NCBI GenBank assembly: GCA_037783415.1 | Contig: JAZGTN010000015.1 | Coordinates: 6,769,001 to 6,833,000, forward strand | Origin: Leptasterias polaris | Lineage: Eukaryota > Echinodermata > Asteroidea > Forcipulatida > Asteriidae | Reading direction: 5' to 3' | Length of the DNA: 64,000 nucleotides | Part shown: positions 27,626-40,471 of the stretch, in pieces | How positions within the stretch are numbered: the first letter of the stretch is position 1 | Layout of the letters: every line of letters starts with the position of its first letter | Made by a program: the position numbers and the translations under genes | Notes under the pieces: model-generated | Told to the model about the DNA's origin: nothing | Databases searched by the model: none | The model's input: the letters and a program-made list of their open reading frames with translations, nothing else

Positions 27626-28218
27626 TGTGCATACTGTTGCATTTAGCAGGGCAAACACCCTTGCTCAATCCTAACACAAACAACATGCCTGCACAATGCA
27701 ACAAAATCCCTTGTTGCATTTTGTTGCATATGGCATGGTTCTCATTTCAACTGTGTTGCATTCTGTTGTATTTGGCAGGGTATGTAGAGGGACCCTAATG
27801 GGGGTTAGGGTGCTTTGAGACACCCTCAAGTGTGATAAAGCGCTATGTATACATGTAAGAACTGCTTTATTGAAAAGGTTTTTACATAAAGCTGAATGAT
27901 GTAGATATGTACAAAATTTAATTTTCCAAAGTGATTTCATCCTCCAGTCTTGCAGTATCTGTAATTTTTTATTTTTTTTGAGGGGGGGGTTACAATTTGG
28001 CTCACTACAAGTGCATGTACATGGATGTCCATCCCCTCACCTTGCTTTTGGTCCCTTTTAACGTGTACCTTTAAATTAACTTCCACAAAACCACATTTCT
28101 TGAATGTTGTAAATTATATATCTTTTTTTTAGATGCTCTATGGAGCAATCTGAGTAATTTCTGGCTTAATCCATTGAACGATTTTGTCATCCCATTAATC
28201 ATCTCACTTTTTGTTACA

Positions 28219-28432
28219 TAAACCCTCCTACTGTTCACAACATTTTCAAGTGAGTTGACCAACCATTTGAAACCATTCAACTGCCAAAGTTGTGTATGGT
28301 GGCACAACTGTGCACAGAACTAACTGTGTACATGCATTCCCTCATGGTATCATATTGCAAGGCTGGCACAGCTTATCTATCATTTAAAACCACAGTGAAT
28401 GGTATTGAATGGTCAGACAGCAAGAGGGTTAA
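28219..28432 (-). mobile_element. Short MITE with TTAACCCTC ends, copy 2
   Basis: Inverted copy of 24459-24679 with high similarity over ~214 bp (shared AACTTTGGCAGTTGAATGG and CCACAGTGAATGG blocks). Confidence 0.7.
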
Positions 28433-29973
28433 CTTGGTGCCGCCAAATGCATTGCATGTAAGTACAGCATGGCACAGGTACATGCAAACTGAATTGTGTA
28501 GTAATTTTTTGTTTTTTTCAATATTTTTTTAATTACACTGTATTTTTGTTTTTTTCAGTCATTGAAAGTATTTCAGTTAGGGAAAATTGGAAAAAAATAA
28601 GTTTTAAACAAATAAAATTTTAAATAATAAAAAATAAATAAATAAACAAAATATAAAAAAGTAGCCTGCGGCAAAGGACCAAGTAGCCGGCGAAATCACC
28701 GGCAGCCGGCGCTTCTGGACAACACTGGATGCCTTCATCAGTTTATTGTCCACAAGATCGGTGTTAAAAGACGACTCACCGCAAATTCTCCGGATTAAAT
28801 TTCAAGTATGAACGCGGCTGGGTTATTTGTTGTGACGGCGACTGGTTGAGACTTGTCAACACCCTCTTATTACGTAAGACCAAGACAGACTCCGTTGTTT
28901 TACAGGTTTCTGGTTGTATGATATAGCAAGAGTTATATTATCGCTGCGGTAATATTCCAATCACTCCAGTTTAATCGCTTTCAATTTTGCTATCACGATG
29001 TCGACCGCTGCAAAGCGCACTAACGATTGTTTGCCGCCGCATCACACACACATGAAGCGTTAGCAAAGCTGCGGAACCAGTCTCTACAAAAGCAACTGTA
29101 GAATGTATGCTGTACAAGGTGTCTCTGTGCTACACGTGTCAGTGTAGGCAAATCCTAAATCCTAAATGTAAGGACAAATTCGCGTGCGAATTTGTTGCCA
29201 TCATCACTTTTAACCACGCGACAGTGAACATTTAAAGTTTTTATTTTATCATGAAACATTTTTATTTGTAACTACATTTACACTGGGCAGCGCTTGTTTA
29301 TCGTATTTAATTGAAGTAGTATCATAGCAGCGTATTCACGGCTCAAATTCGTACGTCGAGCACCATGTTTCGCGACGATGTAAACACAACAGCAGAGAGC
29401 GCGCTATGCAGTGGGTATTTTCGGTCACGGGTCAAAAATTCTTCATATTAAAAATGTGTTGTGTGAACACGTGCTACGCTGCTCCGTGTTAGTGCGGAAC
29501 TGGGTTAACTTATTCTCTGGGTTAAATATTGTAGTGTGAAAGGAAACTCCGGATCAGTTTTAATCCATGTAGCAAACTTTGACACGGGTCGCCACTTACA
29601 TTACACGGATCAAAGGTAGGTAGTGTGAAAAGGACTATGTACATGTACAGTGTACATGTGTGCAGGGATATGACACACGACACATTTCAGTTTATGGAAA
29701 GTGGCCCTTGATTGCTTCATCAATATATTTCAATTCCTAGCTATAGAATTTCAATGAAAACAGGTGTGAAAGTTTATACACTAAGGAACCTAAACGTATC
29801 TCATAAGGACGAATTTTTGTGAGTTTTTATTTTGTACAAAATTAAGCAGACAAATATAAGGCCCCCGAAACGGAATGTCCGTGTAACATCCGCGGCAATG
29901 ATTTTGTTTTAAACTGGTAGCTCATCCTGTCCAAACAAGGACATCACAGGGCCTTGGAAAACCGTAACAATAA
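28433..29973. other. Stretch with degraded repeats, no gene recognised
   Basis: AT-rich DNA to about 28660, then a G+C-richer part that ends near 29640 in GTAGTGTGAAAAGGACTA. This resembles one end of a transposon whose other end is missing. Confidence 0.4.
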
Positions 29974-30297
29974 AGAAGGCACCACTCCCCAACCAAAGAA
30001 ATTGTATCGGTAGCTCTTCTCCTCGACACTGATGACCCACAAGCCCCTGACAATGACACAGAGGAGACATCGGCATCCCTCATCTCCCCTCCAGACCTAA
30101 ATCAGCTTGAGCTGCAGCCCCCAACTCAGGAGACAACCCCTTCAGCCACATCACTTTCCCCTGATAATCCAGGCACTAGTGGAGTACATGTGGAAACATT
30201 AACAGCTGGGAATTACGGGGACTACAAGTATGTGCTGGTCAAGTTCAAGGCTGACAGCCCCTTTGCCATAATTTCATCTACCCAAACTAAGATTTGA
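29974..30297 (+). pseudogene. 107-codon open stretch without a start, possible transposase remnant
   Basis: Between two stops the plus strand encodes an acidic, Ser/Thr/Pro-rich stretch (DTDDPQAPDNDTEETSASL, SPDNPGTSG) and then NYGDYKYVLVKFKAD. There is no ATG. The codon choice and the acidic-linker-plus-VLVKF ending resemble C-termini of CENP-B/pogo-type transposase-derived proteins, but this is an inference. The ~89-bp tandem repeat begins directly in its 3' part. Confidence 0.35.
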
Positions 30298-30645
30298 TTT
30301 GTACTATTCCAATGTGAGAGATTATTGTACTAGGGAGCAGTGAACACCCCTTTGTCATAATTTCATCTACCCAAACAAAGATTTAATTTGTACTATTCCA
30401 AGGTGAGAGATTATTGTACTGGGGAGCAGTGAACACCCCTTTGTCATAATTTCATCTACCCAAATAAAGATTTAATTTGTACTATTCCAAGGTGAGAGAT
30501 TATTGTACTGGGGAGCAGTGAACACCCCTTTGTCATAATTTCATCTACCCAAACAAAGATTTAATTTGTGCTATTCCAATGTAGGAGATTATTGTACTTT
30601 GGGGCAGTGAACACCCCTTTGTCATAATTTCATCTACCCAAACTT
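30259..30645 (+). repeat. ~89-bp tandem repeat, about four units
   Basis: Units contain CATAATTTCATCTACCCAAA, TTTGTACTATTCCAAGGTGA and GGGGAGCAGTGAACACCCC, with few differences between units. Confidence 0.85.
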
Positions 30646-30721
30646 CAAATTCAGATTACTGGGTGAACAATTACCTATTTTTCAGTAATTGAGATTAAAT
30701 TTGGGTCATCAATTAAAACTT

Positions 30722-31085
30722 TTAAAGGCCCTGTACACTATTGGGTAAGATCGAAAAACACAAATGTTCACAGATTCACACATAACTTACATGATTTAAA
30801 GTAAGTAATGGTAGAAAGGGTTCCTTAAAATATTTCTGCCTGAAATGCTATCGTTTCTGAGAAATGAGTAAAATAATAGTTTTTATCGCGCGCGATAATA
30901 AACTCGATGTTTGAAAAACAGAAAACACATAAGGTCTTTTTTCACTATTTTCTCGTGATCTCGATGACCAATTGAGCTCAAATTTTCACAGGTTTGTTAT
31001 TTCATGTATGTGGTTGATTACACAAAACATGAACACTGTCTGTGATTATTTTGTCAGCTCTGCCAATCCTGTATAATACCTTTAA
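30722..31085 (+). mobile_element. TTAA-type MITE family A, copy 2
   Basis: Almost the same sequence as the copy at 26321. TTAA is present at both ends, so TTAA may be the target site; the inner ends AGGCCCTGTACA and its imperfect counterpart TGTATAATACCT form weak inverted repeats. Confidence 0.8.
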
Positions 31086-31625
31086 ATTACTATTAAAACA
31101 GGTCCTACCTATCCAAATGTTTTACAATTATGTTGTCACTAGCCACCAATTAATTGTTTCCACACAAATGTATATAATTAACATTTTTTGTGTCCATGTT
31201 ATCTATGTTTACTTGCCACAGTTCACCTTTCCTAAAAATACTACAATTAATCAGTGGGGTTTTACAATTAGTATTAAAACAGGTCCTAACTATTCATATG
31301 TTTTTTACAATGTTGTCACTAGCGGGTAAAGACCAATTAATTTTCCCAACAAATGTATACAGATTTGGTGTCCATGTTATGTATGCTTATTTGCCAGTTC
31401 ATCCTGCCTAAAAAATTTACAAATAAATCAGTGTTTTTTTAACATGTCTTCTTATATTCATGGGTCAGTGCAACATTTTAAGAAACATTTTTAATTTGTC
31501 ATGCCAAACTTTACAAGCGATTTTAAAACGATTAGTATAACCCTTTTTGTACATAACGGTGTCCACCTCAACACAACTCGCTTACAATTTAGTTTTTTGT
31601 TTTTTTCTATGTCATATTGCAATGA

Positions 31626-31763
31626 TTTAGAGATAAAGTGTACTTCAAGGACAACTTTGAGGTTCCTGAAAATTCCCTGCTCAATATGAGAAATATGCTT
31701 TACAAGGACACCAAGTTATGTACAGTTCAATATTCCTTGTGTGGCTCACTTTCAGGCAGGTAT
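31626..31763 (+). pseudogene. Possible isolated exon or gene remnant
   Basis: After a GATTTAG the frame reads DKVYFKDNFEVPENSLLNMR and NMLYKDTKLCTVQY up to GGCAG|GTATTC, which looks like acceptor and donor sites. The composition is protein-like, but no family is recognised and no neighbouring exon was found. It might belong with the remnant at 29974-30297. Confidence 0.25.
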
Positions 31764-31832
31764 TCATCTTCTTTTGTAACGCCTTGCTCCAGCAGCTACT
31801 GTTTACGTTTCTATGGACTGTATTTAAGCATC

Positions 31833-32744
31833 CTGACAGGCAAGGGCGTCGATCGCTACTGAAAAGTAGGGGGGACGGGTGGGCGAGCAAGTCTTGAAAA
31901 AATACATCTTACATTATTTGCACCCCACACCATTACTTTTACATTTAATTTCTGTGTTACACTTGTTCCCTATTTTTTGTTTGACCAGGAGGCGAGTTAC
32001 AGGGGGTGATATTTAACAAAATGGGGGTTGAGCCTGGGTTTCCCTTATAAAACCGAGATTCTACCAAATACAAACATCATATTCACAATCCTTTTTAATT
32101 GTAACCACATTGCGACAATTTCTTTAGTAAAATTGTGTGTCAGCTTGAAATTCTTCGAAAAAACAAAACACTGCTTCTTCGACAAATCTTGCCATGGCCC
32201 AAACTGCTCCTATTTATTTTAATGGATTTTACTACATTTTGTGCGTTGTGCGATTGTAACAAAATGTAACACATTTGCACGTGCGCGCACACACAGACTT
32301 CCTTTATGGAGGGATCGTGTACCGTACATTATAGCAATCACAAACGACGCATAACTTGAATGCTAACAAGGTATGTAGGCGGGATTTTGGCGTTCATGTC
32401 TTTTAGACGAAACTTGTCGTCTATTGTCTGTATTACAGAAAATAGGCCCAAAATACAATTCTGCGCGTGGTCCATCAGAAAAAAGATGAAAATGAAGAAA
32501 ACATTTCACCGTTTGTTCGCTAATATTCTTTTATTTGAACAAAAATTTTGATGAAATATTAAATCAAGAAAATGGTGTATAGTATATACTTTTATATTTT
32601 GTTGCATAATTTCTAAATGAACAGTCAATCAAAAAGTGGGGGGGGGGGACATCTGATGCTGTCCCCCCCAGTCTAAAAAGTGGGGTGGGGGGGGGGGGGA
32701 CATGTCCCCCCCGTCCCCCACCCATCGGCGCCCTTGCTGACAGG
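31833..32744. mobile_element. hAT-like DNA element with perfect 8-bp target duplication
   Basis: The 896-bp element (31841-32736) has inverted ends beginning CAAGGGCG and continuing into G-rich tracts (GGGGGGACGGG). It is flanked on both sides by the 8-bp direct repeat CTGACAGG (31833-31840, 32737-32744). An 8-bp duplication and CA-starting ends are hallmarks of hAT transposons. No transposase is encoded, so it is non-autonomous. Inside are poly-G tracts near 32637-32710. Confidence 0.85.
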
Positions 32745-34799
32745 GTAAATTGTGTTAATATCTGTTGTCCATTTTTGGTCCATTTTGTAACAGTAATGTT
32801 TCATGTATCATTTCCCTGCACATGTACATCAAATTGTAAAACTAAAAGTCAGTATAATATTAACTGTACATGTTGTGGTGCAATCCAAGTACAATGTACA
32901 GTGTAGTGCATCATGTGTACAATGTACATGTAGTGCATCATGTGTACAATGTACATGTAGGCAATGAAGCCCACTAATCCATTTAATTATTTAGCTCATG
33001 AATGCAGCCTGCATGGGAAATGTCAACCACTAATGACTCATTGAAAGGAACAAAATAACAGTTATTCCCAATGTGTCAAAACAAAGAGAAGTGTACATTA
33101 CTGACTGTGCCATGACGAGGATGACTTGAGAGCGGGATGAGAGGGGCATGGCATTAAAAATAGGTTTTGGGCTTAACCAAACTTGTTGCAATGATAAAAT
33201 GGAACGTGCTTTTAAATCAAGTGCACACTATTGTTTGGACTTGGTGTTCTGATAGGGATATCCCCATGTACCAAAAAGCGAAGCACGTTCTACATTGTAG
33301 CTTAGTTATCGCTAAGCTCAGTCAAAACAACCAATCCCTTATGTAAAAGGCCTCGGTTCCATTGGATTCATACTGTGCATACTATTGTCATTGTATGTAC
33401 AGTGTACAATGACTGAACCGATAGCACTAGCATACATGTAGCAGGGCAGGCCATACCGTGTACAATGTACAGTGCAATACACAGAGGCTATGAGATGGAG
33501 GCAATTGTTTTTTACAGGGGTCACCCTTAACACCAGCCCAGTATACAAAGTCTAACAAAAAACACCACTTCTCACCATGTACTTGTATCTAAAACTGTTC
33601 AACCTACATTGTAATTAAGCTCATTATTCTTTCCTTTTTAAAATGTGTTAATTCATGATTGATTTATATGTGAATGTAATTTGACTGGTTGTGATTTCTA
33701 CCATTAATCGTGGTGAGGTTTTGCGAATCACTGTGAACACATACACATAATATTTTCTCACAAGAGAACATCTATGATGTCAAGTCAGTGTTTCATTGTG
33801 ACAACGATATTTTCAACAAAGGGAAAAATGGTACTCCAGAAGCTCCTAGGTATGCCTTCTTGCTATTTAAAATCGCTCGTCTACCGCAGGGTTTTAAAAT
33901 GTGACATGGCATTGGTAAAAAACCAGAACTACTTACAGCCTATGTACATTTGTACCCATCAATTAACATTTGAAAGTTCTGATAACTCATCCCAAATATA
34001 CATTTTTGATGGGTAATTACTTGGACTGGTCTACAGACTCTTTACATGTAAGTCAATTTACAACATGCCAATTTATATTGGAGGCAATTATCTTGATTGT
34101 CAATTTGAGCTCACTTCCCCCCTTCAGCCACAAAAATAGAAAACTGCTAACAAGATAAAAAGCCGTCAGTGGGCTCCAGGATCTTATTAATCAAGAGACC
34201 TTGGATGGAAGGGGGCGGAGGCGGTGAAAGAAACCCTCTCAGGACTCAAGAACAAGCACTGTTTACAAGTTTGTATTTTTCTGTATTTAAATAATTCAGG
34301 GGCAGGAAAATCTAATGGCACCAATTCCTAATGATGTTGAAAACACTTCAAATACATTTTTGAGGTACGGTGCCCTTCTTTTTACAATCCATTTGTGGGA
34401 AAGAAGGCAACAAAAGAATTCAAGTTTTTCGGAGCTGATTAGCTGAACGATACACTGTCTATTTTCGGTACAACAACAACGGAGTAACTGGCATATTTCC
34501 TGTGCATTGATATTTGGGTCCCGATTGAATTACATTCATCCACGATTCCAACTGCGAAAACAATGTACGTTTAAATTACACCATGATTGGAACTAATTGT
34601 TTGGAGTAACAACAAATTATGAACAGGACAAAACCTTTTTAAAAGGTGATATAACAATTCACACAAAAATAATAATCATGTATTCATGTATCCACACACC
34701 ACAGGCCCCAGCCCTATACTTTGTTTCTGTAAAAACAAAGCAGAATTTTTCTCAGTAAATAGGTTGGCATTTAAAAGGGCTCCGCAACAGGTGTAATTT
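32745..34799. other. Stretch without recognised genes
   Basis: It holds the 26-bp tandem repeat (32880-32965) and AT-rich unique-looking DNA. Nothing coding is supported. Confidence 0.5.
32880..32965 (+). repeat. 26-bp tandem repeat of TGTACAATGTACATGTAG
   Basis: Unit TGTACAATGTACATGTAG followed by TGCATCAT repeats about three times. Confidence 0.7.
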
Positions 34800-36430
34800 T
34801 TAAACATTTCAAGGGACACCAAGGCAATGACCAGGGGCATGGAGGCGATTGCCTCTTTTGGGTCGCACTGAAAGCCAACAACTGACGACGCCTGACGACA
34901 ACAACTGCCGACAACACACTTTTAAATGCACTACAAATTGTCGTTAGAACAAACATGAACCAAATATAAAAAGAGTCCAAAATATACAATATCCAAATCA
35001 CCTTCAATCGGTTGGAATTTTTATTTTATTTTTTTTATTTAGAAAAAGAAGATTCTTTACCATGAAATAGTAACAACTAGTAATACATGCACCTTCCTTC
35101 AATTCAAGGTATGTACATGTAGTACTTGTGAGTGCCTGCCATCTTGCCTTGGACCAAACTTGAAAATACTAAAGTTGTCCGACAGGGGTAGCAAAATTGG
35201 CAAATAGACTGTGCAAGTCTCGCGCGTATCGGAGCGAGAAAACACGTCAAGTGAAGAACATATTTTTTCTGAAATCAAATCATTGTTTTTAAATTAGATC
35301 TATGAAACAATCTGACCAACAAAAATACTCATTACAATTTGCATAAAATGAGTTTTAGCTTTCATAATAAACACACAATTCATTTGTTAGTTTTTGTTGA
35401 AAAAAAAAAAAAACTCTGGGACAAGGATGCTTATTTGATCTGAACTTTTCAGGAACCCCTTTTGTAAATCCATGCCCGAGTACGTGCAACCACTAAAGCA
35501 GGTTTAAACGCAGACGCGCGATGATCACACGGGCGTAGAATTAACGTGTGACGCAGTTTAAAGAGGACGCTGACGCCTCGACAACCGTAGACTGCAATGA
35601 AAATGCTTAGCGTCTGGCAATTACAGCGTCTGGTGATTATCATCGCGCGACCAAAACAAATTTGGTGATCGGAGGTGGGCACAAATTCTTAATTTTTTGC
35701 AAGTAACCGGAAGCAGAGGTCAAGTTTAATTCTTGGGTTTTCTTCGTTGCATTGTTGAATTGATTTTACTTTCATATTTTGTATCACTTAGTACTACATT
35801 CCCAACAACATATTTAATTTTCATGGTCATAAAGTACGTTAAACTAAAATTATAGACGAAACAAAATCTTGCCAACGTAAAACTCCATATGGTTGGGACC
35901 ACGATGGTCCCGGAAGTTCGCTTACGCGCGAGACTTGCACAGTCTATAGTACTCTGTAGTCTGTGCAACATATCATGGTAGCACGCAGCCAGTCCATGTT
36001 ATGGTATCAGGTCAATCGGTCATACCCGCAGTTAAAAATTTATTTACAAAATTAAGTTAATTAAACATCATTATTTTCTATGAACAAAAAACATGGGGAA
36101 AAGGGGTACAGCAGTAAATACTTTAAAAAGGACACGTTCTAGGTCTCACAAGTTACCCCAATGGTCAAAGGCAACGTAGCGGACGTTACACAATTTTTTA
36201 CTTCTTTGTGGAAACAAATTGGTTTTCAGTTTAAAATACAATTTTCTAAACAGATTGATGGTGATTTGGACTTTTCACTCATACATTAAGGGCCCAAATG
36301 ATTTATTTATGTTCTAACAATGTGGTTTTTCAGTGCATTTAAAACTTGTTGTTGGTAGTTGTCGTCAAGCATCGTCTGTTGTCGGCTTTAGGTGCGACCG
36401 CCTCTGTTGCCTCCATGAGAGGTATCAGTC
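34800..36430. mobile_element. Old inverted-repeat structure around TA-element copy 3
   Basis: GGAGGCGATTGCCTC, GTCGCACTGAAAGCCAACAA and GACGACAACAACTGCCG near 34840-34930 are found inverted, with mismatches, at 36290-36430. A solo left-end relative occurs at 51425-51485 in SPEF1 intron 3 and another near 53680-53780. Confidence 0.55.
35205..35946 (-). mobile_element. TA-flanked inverted-repeat element, copy 3 (diverged)
   Basis: Same ends as copies 1 and 2, 742 bp, oriented as copy 1. The region 35460-35560 differs or is inserted, and the shared reading frame is broken. It lies inside an older inverted-repeat structure (34800-36430). Confidence 0.75.
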
Positions 36431-36589
36431 CTCTGTAAAATTATTGCAACATTGTTAGTGTTAATTTATGAATGAGGGTCGTTGAATGCTGATTTCTGAA
36501 ATTAAGCAATCTGTAAAACCTATCATTACACAACAAGGCGATGATGAGCGATTACTGCAATTCTATTCTGAATTGATTCACTAAATATT

Positions 36590-37310
36590 GAAGATCAAAT
36601 TCGCCTTCTTGGAATGTCTGTTAAAACTATTGATTTTCGAAAGTGGTAAAAATTGTGCAGATCTGGTCACAACAAAAATGGTCGAAAGTGGAAATTCTTT
36701 TAAAAAGCCTGTGACCATCAGATGGATGGAGGGTTACTTTTGTGAAGTCCCTTACTTAAACCATACATGTAGAAAGGACACAGTCCTTTCTCTATGCTTA
36801 GACTAGACATACATGTATGCCCTAGAGGCTAGACCTCCATCCAGGCTACGACGACCATTGGGATTGGGAGGATCAAAGGTTTTGATGACTGAACTTAGCC
36901 CCCCAAAAGAGTGTCATCATCCCATCGCGTCCCAATACAGCCTCCAAAAAGTTCTAATAGTAATATTAATAATTCCAGCCAAGAGGAACGCTCTCCTATT
37001 TAGTATTTGGAGGAAGTCTGGAGAACAGATGAGCTGTGTGGTTACCTGCCGTATACTTTGAATCTGAGTCCTACATGTAGGTTCATTACGCGGAATAAAC
37101 TTACATTTAGTTCTAGGAAAAGGAGTGGTAGTTACCAATATATGTACCTAGTTGCGATAATCGTAACCCTCCATCAACGGTCGGAGACCGGAGGGTTACG
37201 AGACTACATGTACAAGCACAAGATTCGACCATAAGTGCAATTTCGACCAATGTTGACAGACTAGTCACCAGATTTGCCCTATTTTTACCACTTTCAAAAA
37301 TCATGACACA
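36590..37310. repeat. Inverted-repeat pair, probable degraded DNA element
   Basis: TTTTCGAAAGTGGTAAAAAT with AGATCTGGTCAC near 36630-36670 is inverted at 37255-37305. A palindrome GTAACCCTCC...GGAGGGTTAC lies at 37164-37199. Confidence 0.5.
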
Positions 37311-37459
37311 AATTCTAAGAACACGGATTTGATCATCAATTCAATATCTAATTAATCCATTCATAACACTCAAAACATCATTGAGAAAATGTTTTGAACA
37401 ACAAAAAAAAACTTACCGGAGACTGACCAACTTAATACCGTCGATGGAGGGCTAATACC

Positions 37460-37690
37460 AAGACCCAGTAATTGGCGCACTGTACTCTGTATTTTTTTCT
37501 GAAATTTTGACATCTACATGTACGGTCGTTTTTTCGACATCTACATGTACGGTCGTTTTTTCGACATCTACATGTACAATGTACGGTCGTATTTTCGAAA
37601 TTTTGACATCTGCGGCAGTACAATACAACTGCAGATGTCTACGTTATGAAAAAACAGAGGTACAGCACCCCAGTTACTGGATCTACCTTC
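37460..37690. repeat. Foldback unit with three ~32-bp ACATCTACATGTACGGTCG repeats
   Basis: Ends CCAGTAATTGGCGCACTGTA and GTACAGCACCCCAGTTACTGG are roughly complementary. Between them ACATCTACATGTACGGTCG followed by TTTTTTCG repeats three times (37509-37598). Confidence 0.55.
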
Positions 37691-37877
37691 TAGTCGATAG
37701 AGCAGCCAAACAGTACAAATTTATCTAGGCGCGTACACAAAGTAACACATGTATGATGTAATATAGGGAAAAGGTAGACTACCTCCATGTTCTGCGAGTG
37801 CGAGTGCAATATTTTTAATTAATTGTATAAAACTTAAAAGTAAACTCAAAAAAGTAAAATTCAAACCTACCCACACA

Positions 37878-38834
37878 TGACGACACTCAGCTATACATCA
37901 CGTTTAAATCTACTCAAGAAAATGCCAATACCTCTATTGAAAGACTTGAGAATTGCATCCAAGAGATTCGACGTTGGACCCAACAGAACTTCCTGAAGTT
38001 GAATGATGATAAAACAGAGTTCATTCTTTTTGGGTCTCGTCAACAATTAACAAAGGTTTCAGTGCCATACATTTCCATTGGTAATGCTCGGATAGCTCCC
38101 TCGTTGCAAGCTCGGAACTTGGGGGTTATTTTTGATTCATCAATGACACTTCAACCACACATCAACAACATCATACGTGTGTCATCATTTCACATCAGGA
38201 ATATTGGTAAGATACGCAAGTACTTGAACAAGAGTGCCACTGAAAAAGTCATTCATGCATTCGTAACTTCTCGTCTTGACAACGGCAATGCTCTTCTCTA
38301 CAGTCTTCCTAACAACCAGATTTCCCGCCTTCAACGCCTCCAAAACACCGCAGCCCGCATCGTGACACTGTCTAAAAAGTCTTGTTCTATCACCCCCATT
38401 CTGAAACAACTTCACTGGCTCCCTGTCTCTCAACGTATCATCTTCAAGCTGATGCTCATTGTCCACAAAGCACTTAACGGCAAGGCTCCCCACTATATCT
38501 CTGAACTGCTTCAAGTTTACACTCCGTCAAGGAATCTTCGATCCAGTACCATGCTTCTCCTCAAGGAACCCAAGTCTCAACACTCCTGGGGTGACAGGTC
38601 TTTTTCTGTAGCTGCGCCACGCATCTGGAACTCTCTACCACATAATCTTAGATCTTGTCTTTGTACCACAAAATTTAAATCACTTCTCAAAACTTATCTA
38701 ATGTCACAGGTTTTCAAGGAATAATTTAGTTGTTTCTGTTTTTCTTTTGTTTGTTTTTTTGGTTTACTGCGCCTTGAACACCCAGCAGGGTGGATATGTG
38801 CGCATAACAAGTCTTTATTATTATTATTATTATG
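37878..38834 (+). mobile_element. 5'-truncated L2/CR1-like LINE copy
   Basis: It starts abruptly inside the RT active-site region (DDTQLYITF at about 37878), stays open to the stop at 38724, and ends in a (TTA)n tail at 38814-38834. The protein shows KLNDDKTEFILFG, TSRLDNGNALLY, LKQLHWLPV, TPSRNLRSS and RIWNSLP. It resembles the element at 20.5-23.8 kb but is clearly a different subfamily (many substitutions, different 3' UTR). 5' truncation is normal for target-primed insertion. Confidence 0.85.
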
Positions 38835-40063
38835 AAAAGGCATGCTTGCAGCGTCTCTACTTTTCTAGCTAATTAAATAAAGTAGGTGAAACACAACTTA
38901 ACTTTTGTCACATTTGAGTCAAAAGTGACTTACCTTTCAGTAAACAATTGGTCAATCTGGTGGTGTAGTGGAGTACATGTAGTTGCTTGTGTTACAGTGG
39001 AATGTCTACTGACTGACCGTGCTGTGTGTGATGGAATGGTGGTGACTTGGGTGTGTGGGAGCCGTTGTTTGTTGGTCGTGTAGACTCTCTCGACACCTAA
39101 CCTTTCTGCCCGCAGTAAGGTTTGCCTTTCCCTAAACCAGAAAACGTCGACTTTTTCCCTAACCAGGGTTGTTTTCTTTCAGTTGGAAAGCTTCAGAGTG
39201 TAGTGGAGTAGTGTTTTCAAGTTCTTTCTGTCTACACGGTACGGTTGTTCTGTCAACCACCCACATTTCTTAAAATTAATTCATATGAGTCACTCAGCTG
39301 CATATCACTGCAATTATTAATAATTCTGCGTAAAACCAACAAAGAGAATGCAAAAATCTACCTTTTTAATGGAGTGACTAAATACCGCCCTCAGCGGCCG
39401 GCCAAGCATCAAGCCACTCGTGGAAACTTAAGAGTGAACGTTCATGCATAAAAACCGTTGCGCATACAAACCCCAAGAGCGTGGTAAAAACGTAGAAAAC
39501 AGCACGCGAGTTCAAGCCAAACTCGCAAGCCCGAAACGCAACATCTTTTCATCTATGTTTTCTTTTCATCTATGTTTTCTTTTCAAATTTATTCGTATTG
39601 TACTTCACTCTCTCAATCCAGCCAGCACATGGCTCAACAGACAGGCGAAGTTTCAGCCCTGTGCTACTACCCGACGGGTAAAGTAAACTATGAAATTAAA
39701 TACATGATGCTACCAGTACCACCAAAATTTAGTTATGGGGTGAATCCATGCTCCAATCATAGAGCAAGGACAATGCGGGCGCCCACAATTAACCAGGGAC
39801 CCGCTGACTGACTGAAGCAAGGTCCTCCTAAAATTTTCTGTAGGCATACTCGGGTTATGAAAGTGCGCCATCTTGGTTTAGGGGGCCTATACTTCTTGTA
39901 AGCACCAAGACTTGCTGCTCTCTTTTACTCTGGACTATTTTGGGGACTTTCTGTGTTTATTTGTTGAGCAGGTGCACTCCCTTTTTCGAAGAGGAAATCA
40001 GTTGGCGAAAATAAGAAACTCTTTTGTGCATTCTCAGTATTTCTGTTTTATAATTACTCACAT

Positions 40064-40432
40064 TTAAAGGCCCTGTACAAAAATTGGTAAGATCGAAAAC
40101 ACAAATGTTCACAGATTCACACATAACTTTAGGCCTACATGATTTAAAGTAAGTATGGTAGAAAGGGTTCCTTAAAATAGTTCTGCCTAAAATGCTATCG
40201 TTTCCGAGAAATGAGTAAAACAATAGTTTTTATCGCGCGCGCGATAATAAACTCGATGTTTGAAAAACAGAAAACACATAAGGTCTCTTTTCACTATTTT
40301 CTCGTAACCTCGATGACCAATTGAGCTCAAATTTTCACAGGTTTGTTGTTTCATGTATGTGGTTGATTACACAAAACGTGAACACACTGTCTGTGATTAT
40401 TTTGTCAGCTCTGCCAATCCTGTATAATACCT
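40064..40432 (+). mobile_element. TTAA-type MITE family A, copy 3
   Basis: Same family, with small indels (GCGCGCGCGATAA). The LTR element starts 40 bp to its right. Confidence 0.8.
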
Positions 40433-40471
40433 ATAAGGCCTATATATATATTTTTTTTTATAGGTCTATAT

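Larger units (their letters stand above)
26105..27780 (+). repeat. Dispersed TTGTTGCATTTGGCAG repeats
   Basis: TTGTTGCATTTGGCAGTCAA recurs several times at 26150-26310, 26770 and 27640-27780, interrupted by MITE family A copy 1 and the TAAAGCCC element. Confidence 0.6.

Noticed and set aside
30259..30645. CRISPR-like array of regular repeats
   Set aside because: Units are contiguous ~89-bp tandem repeats with no unique spacers, in a eukaryotic genome.
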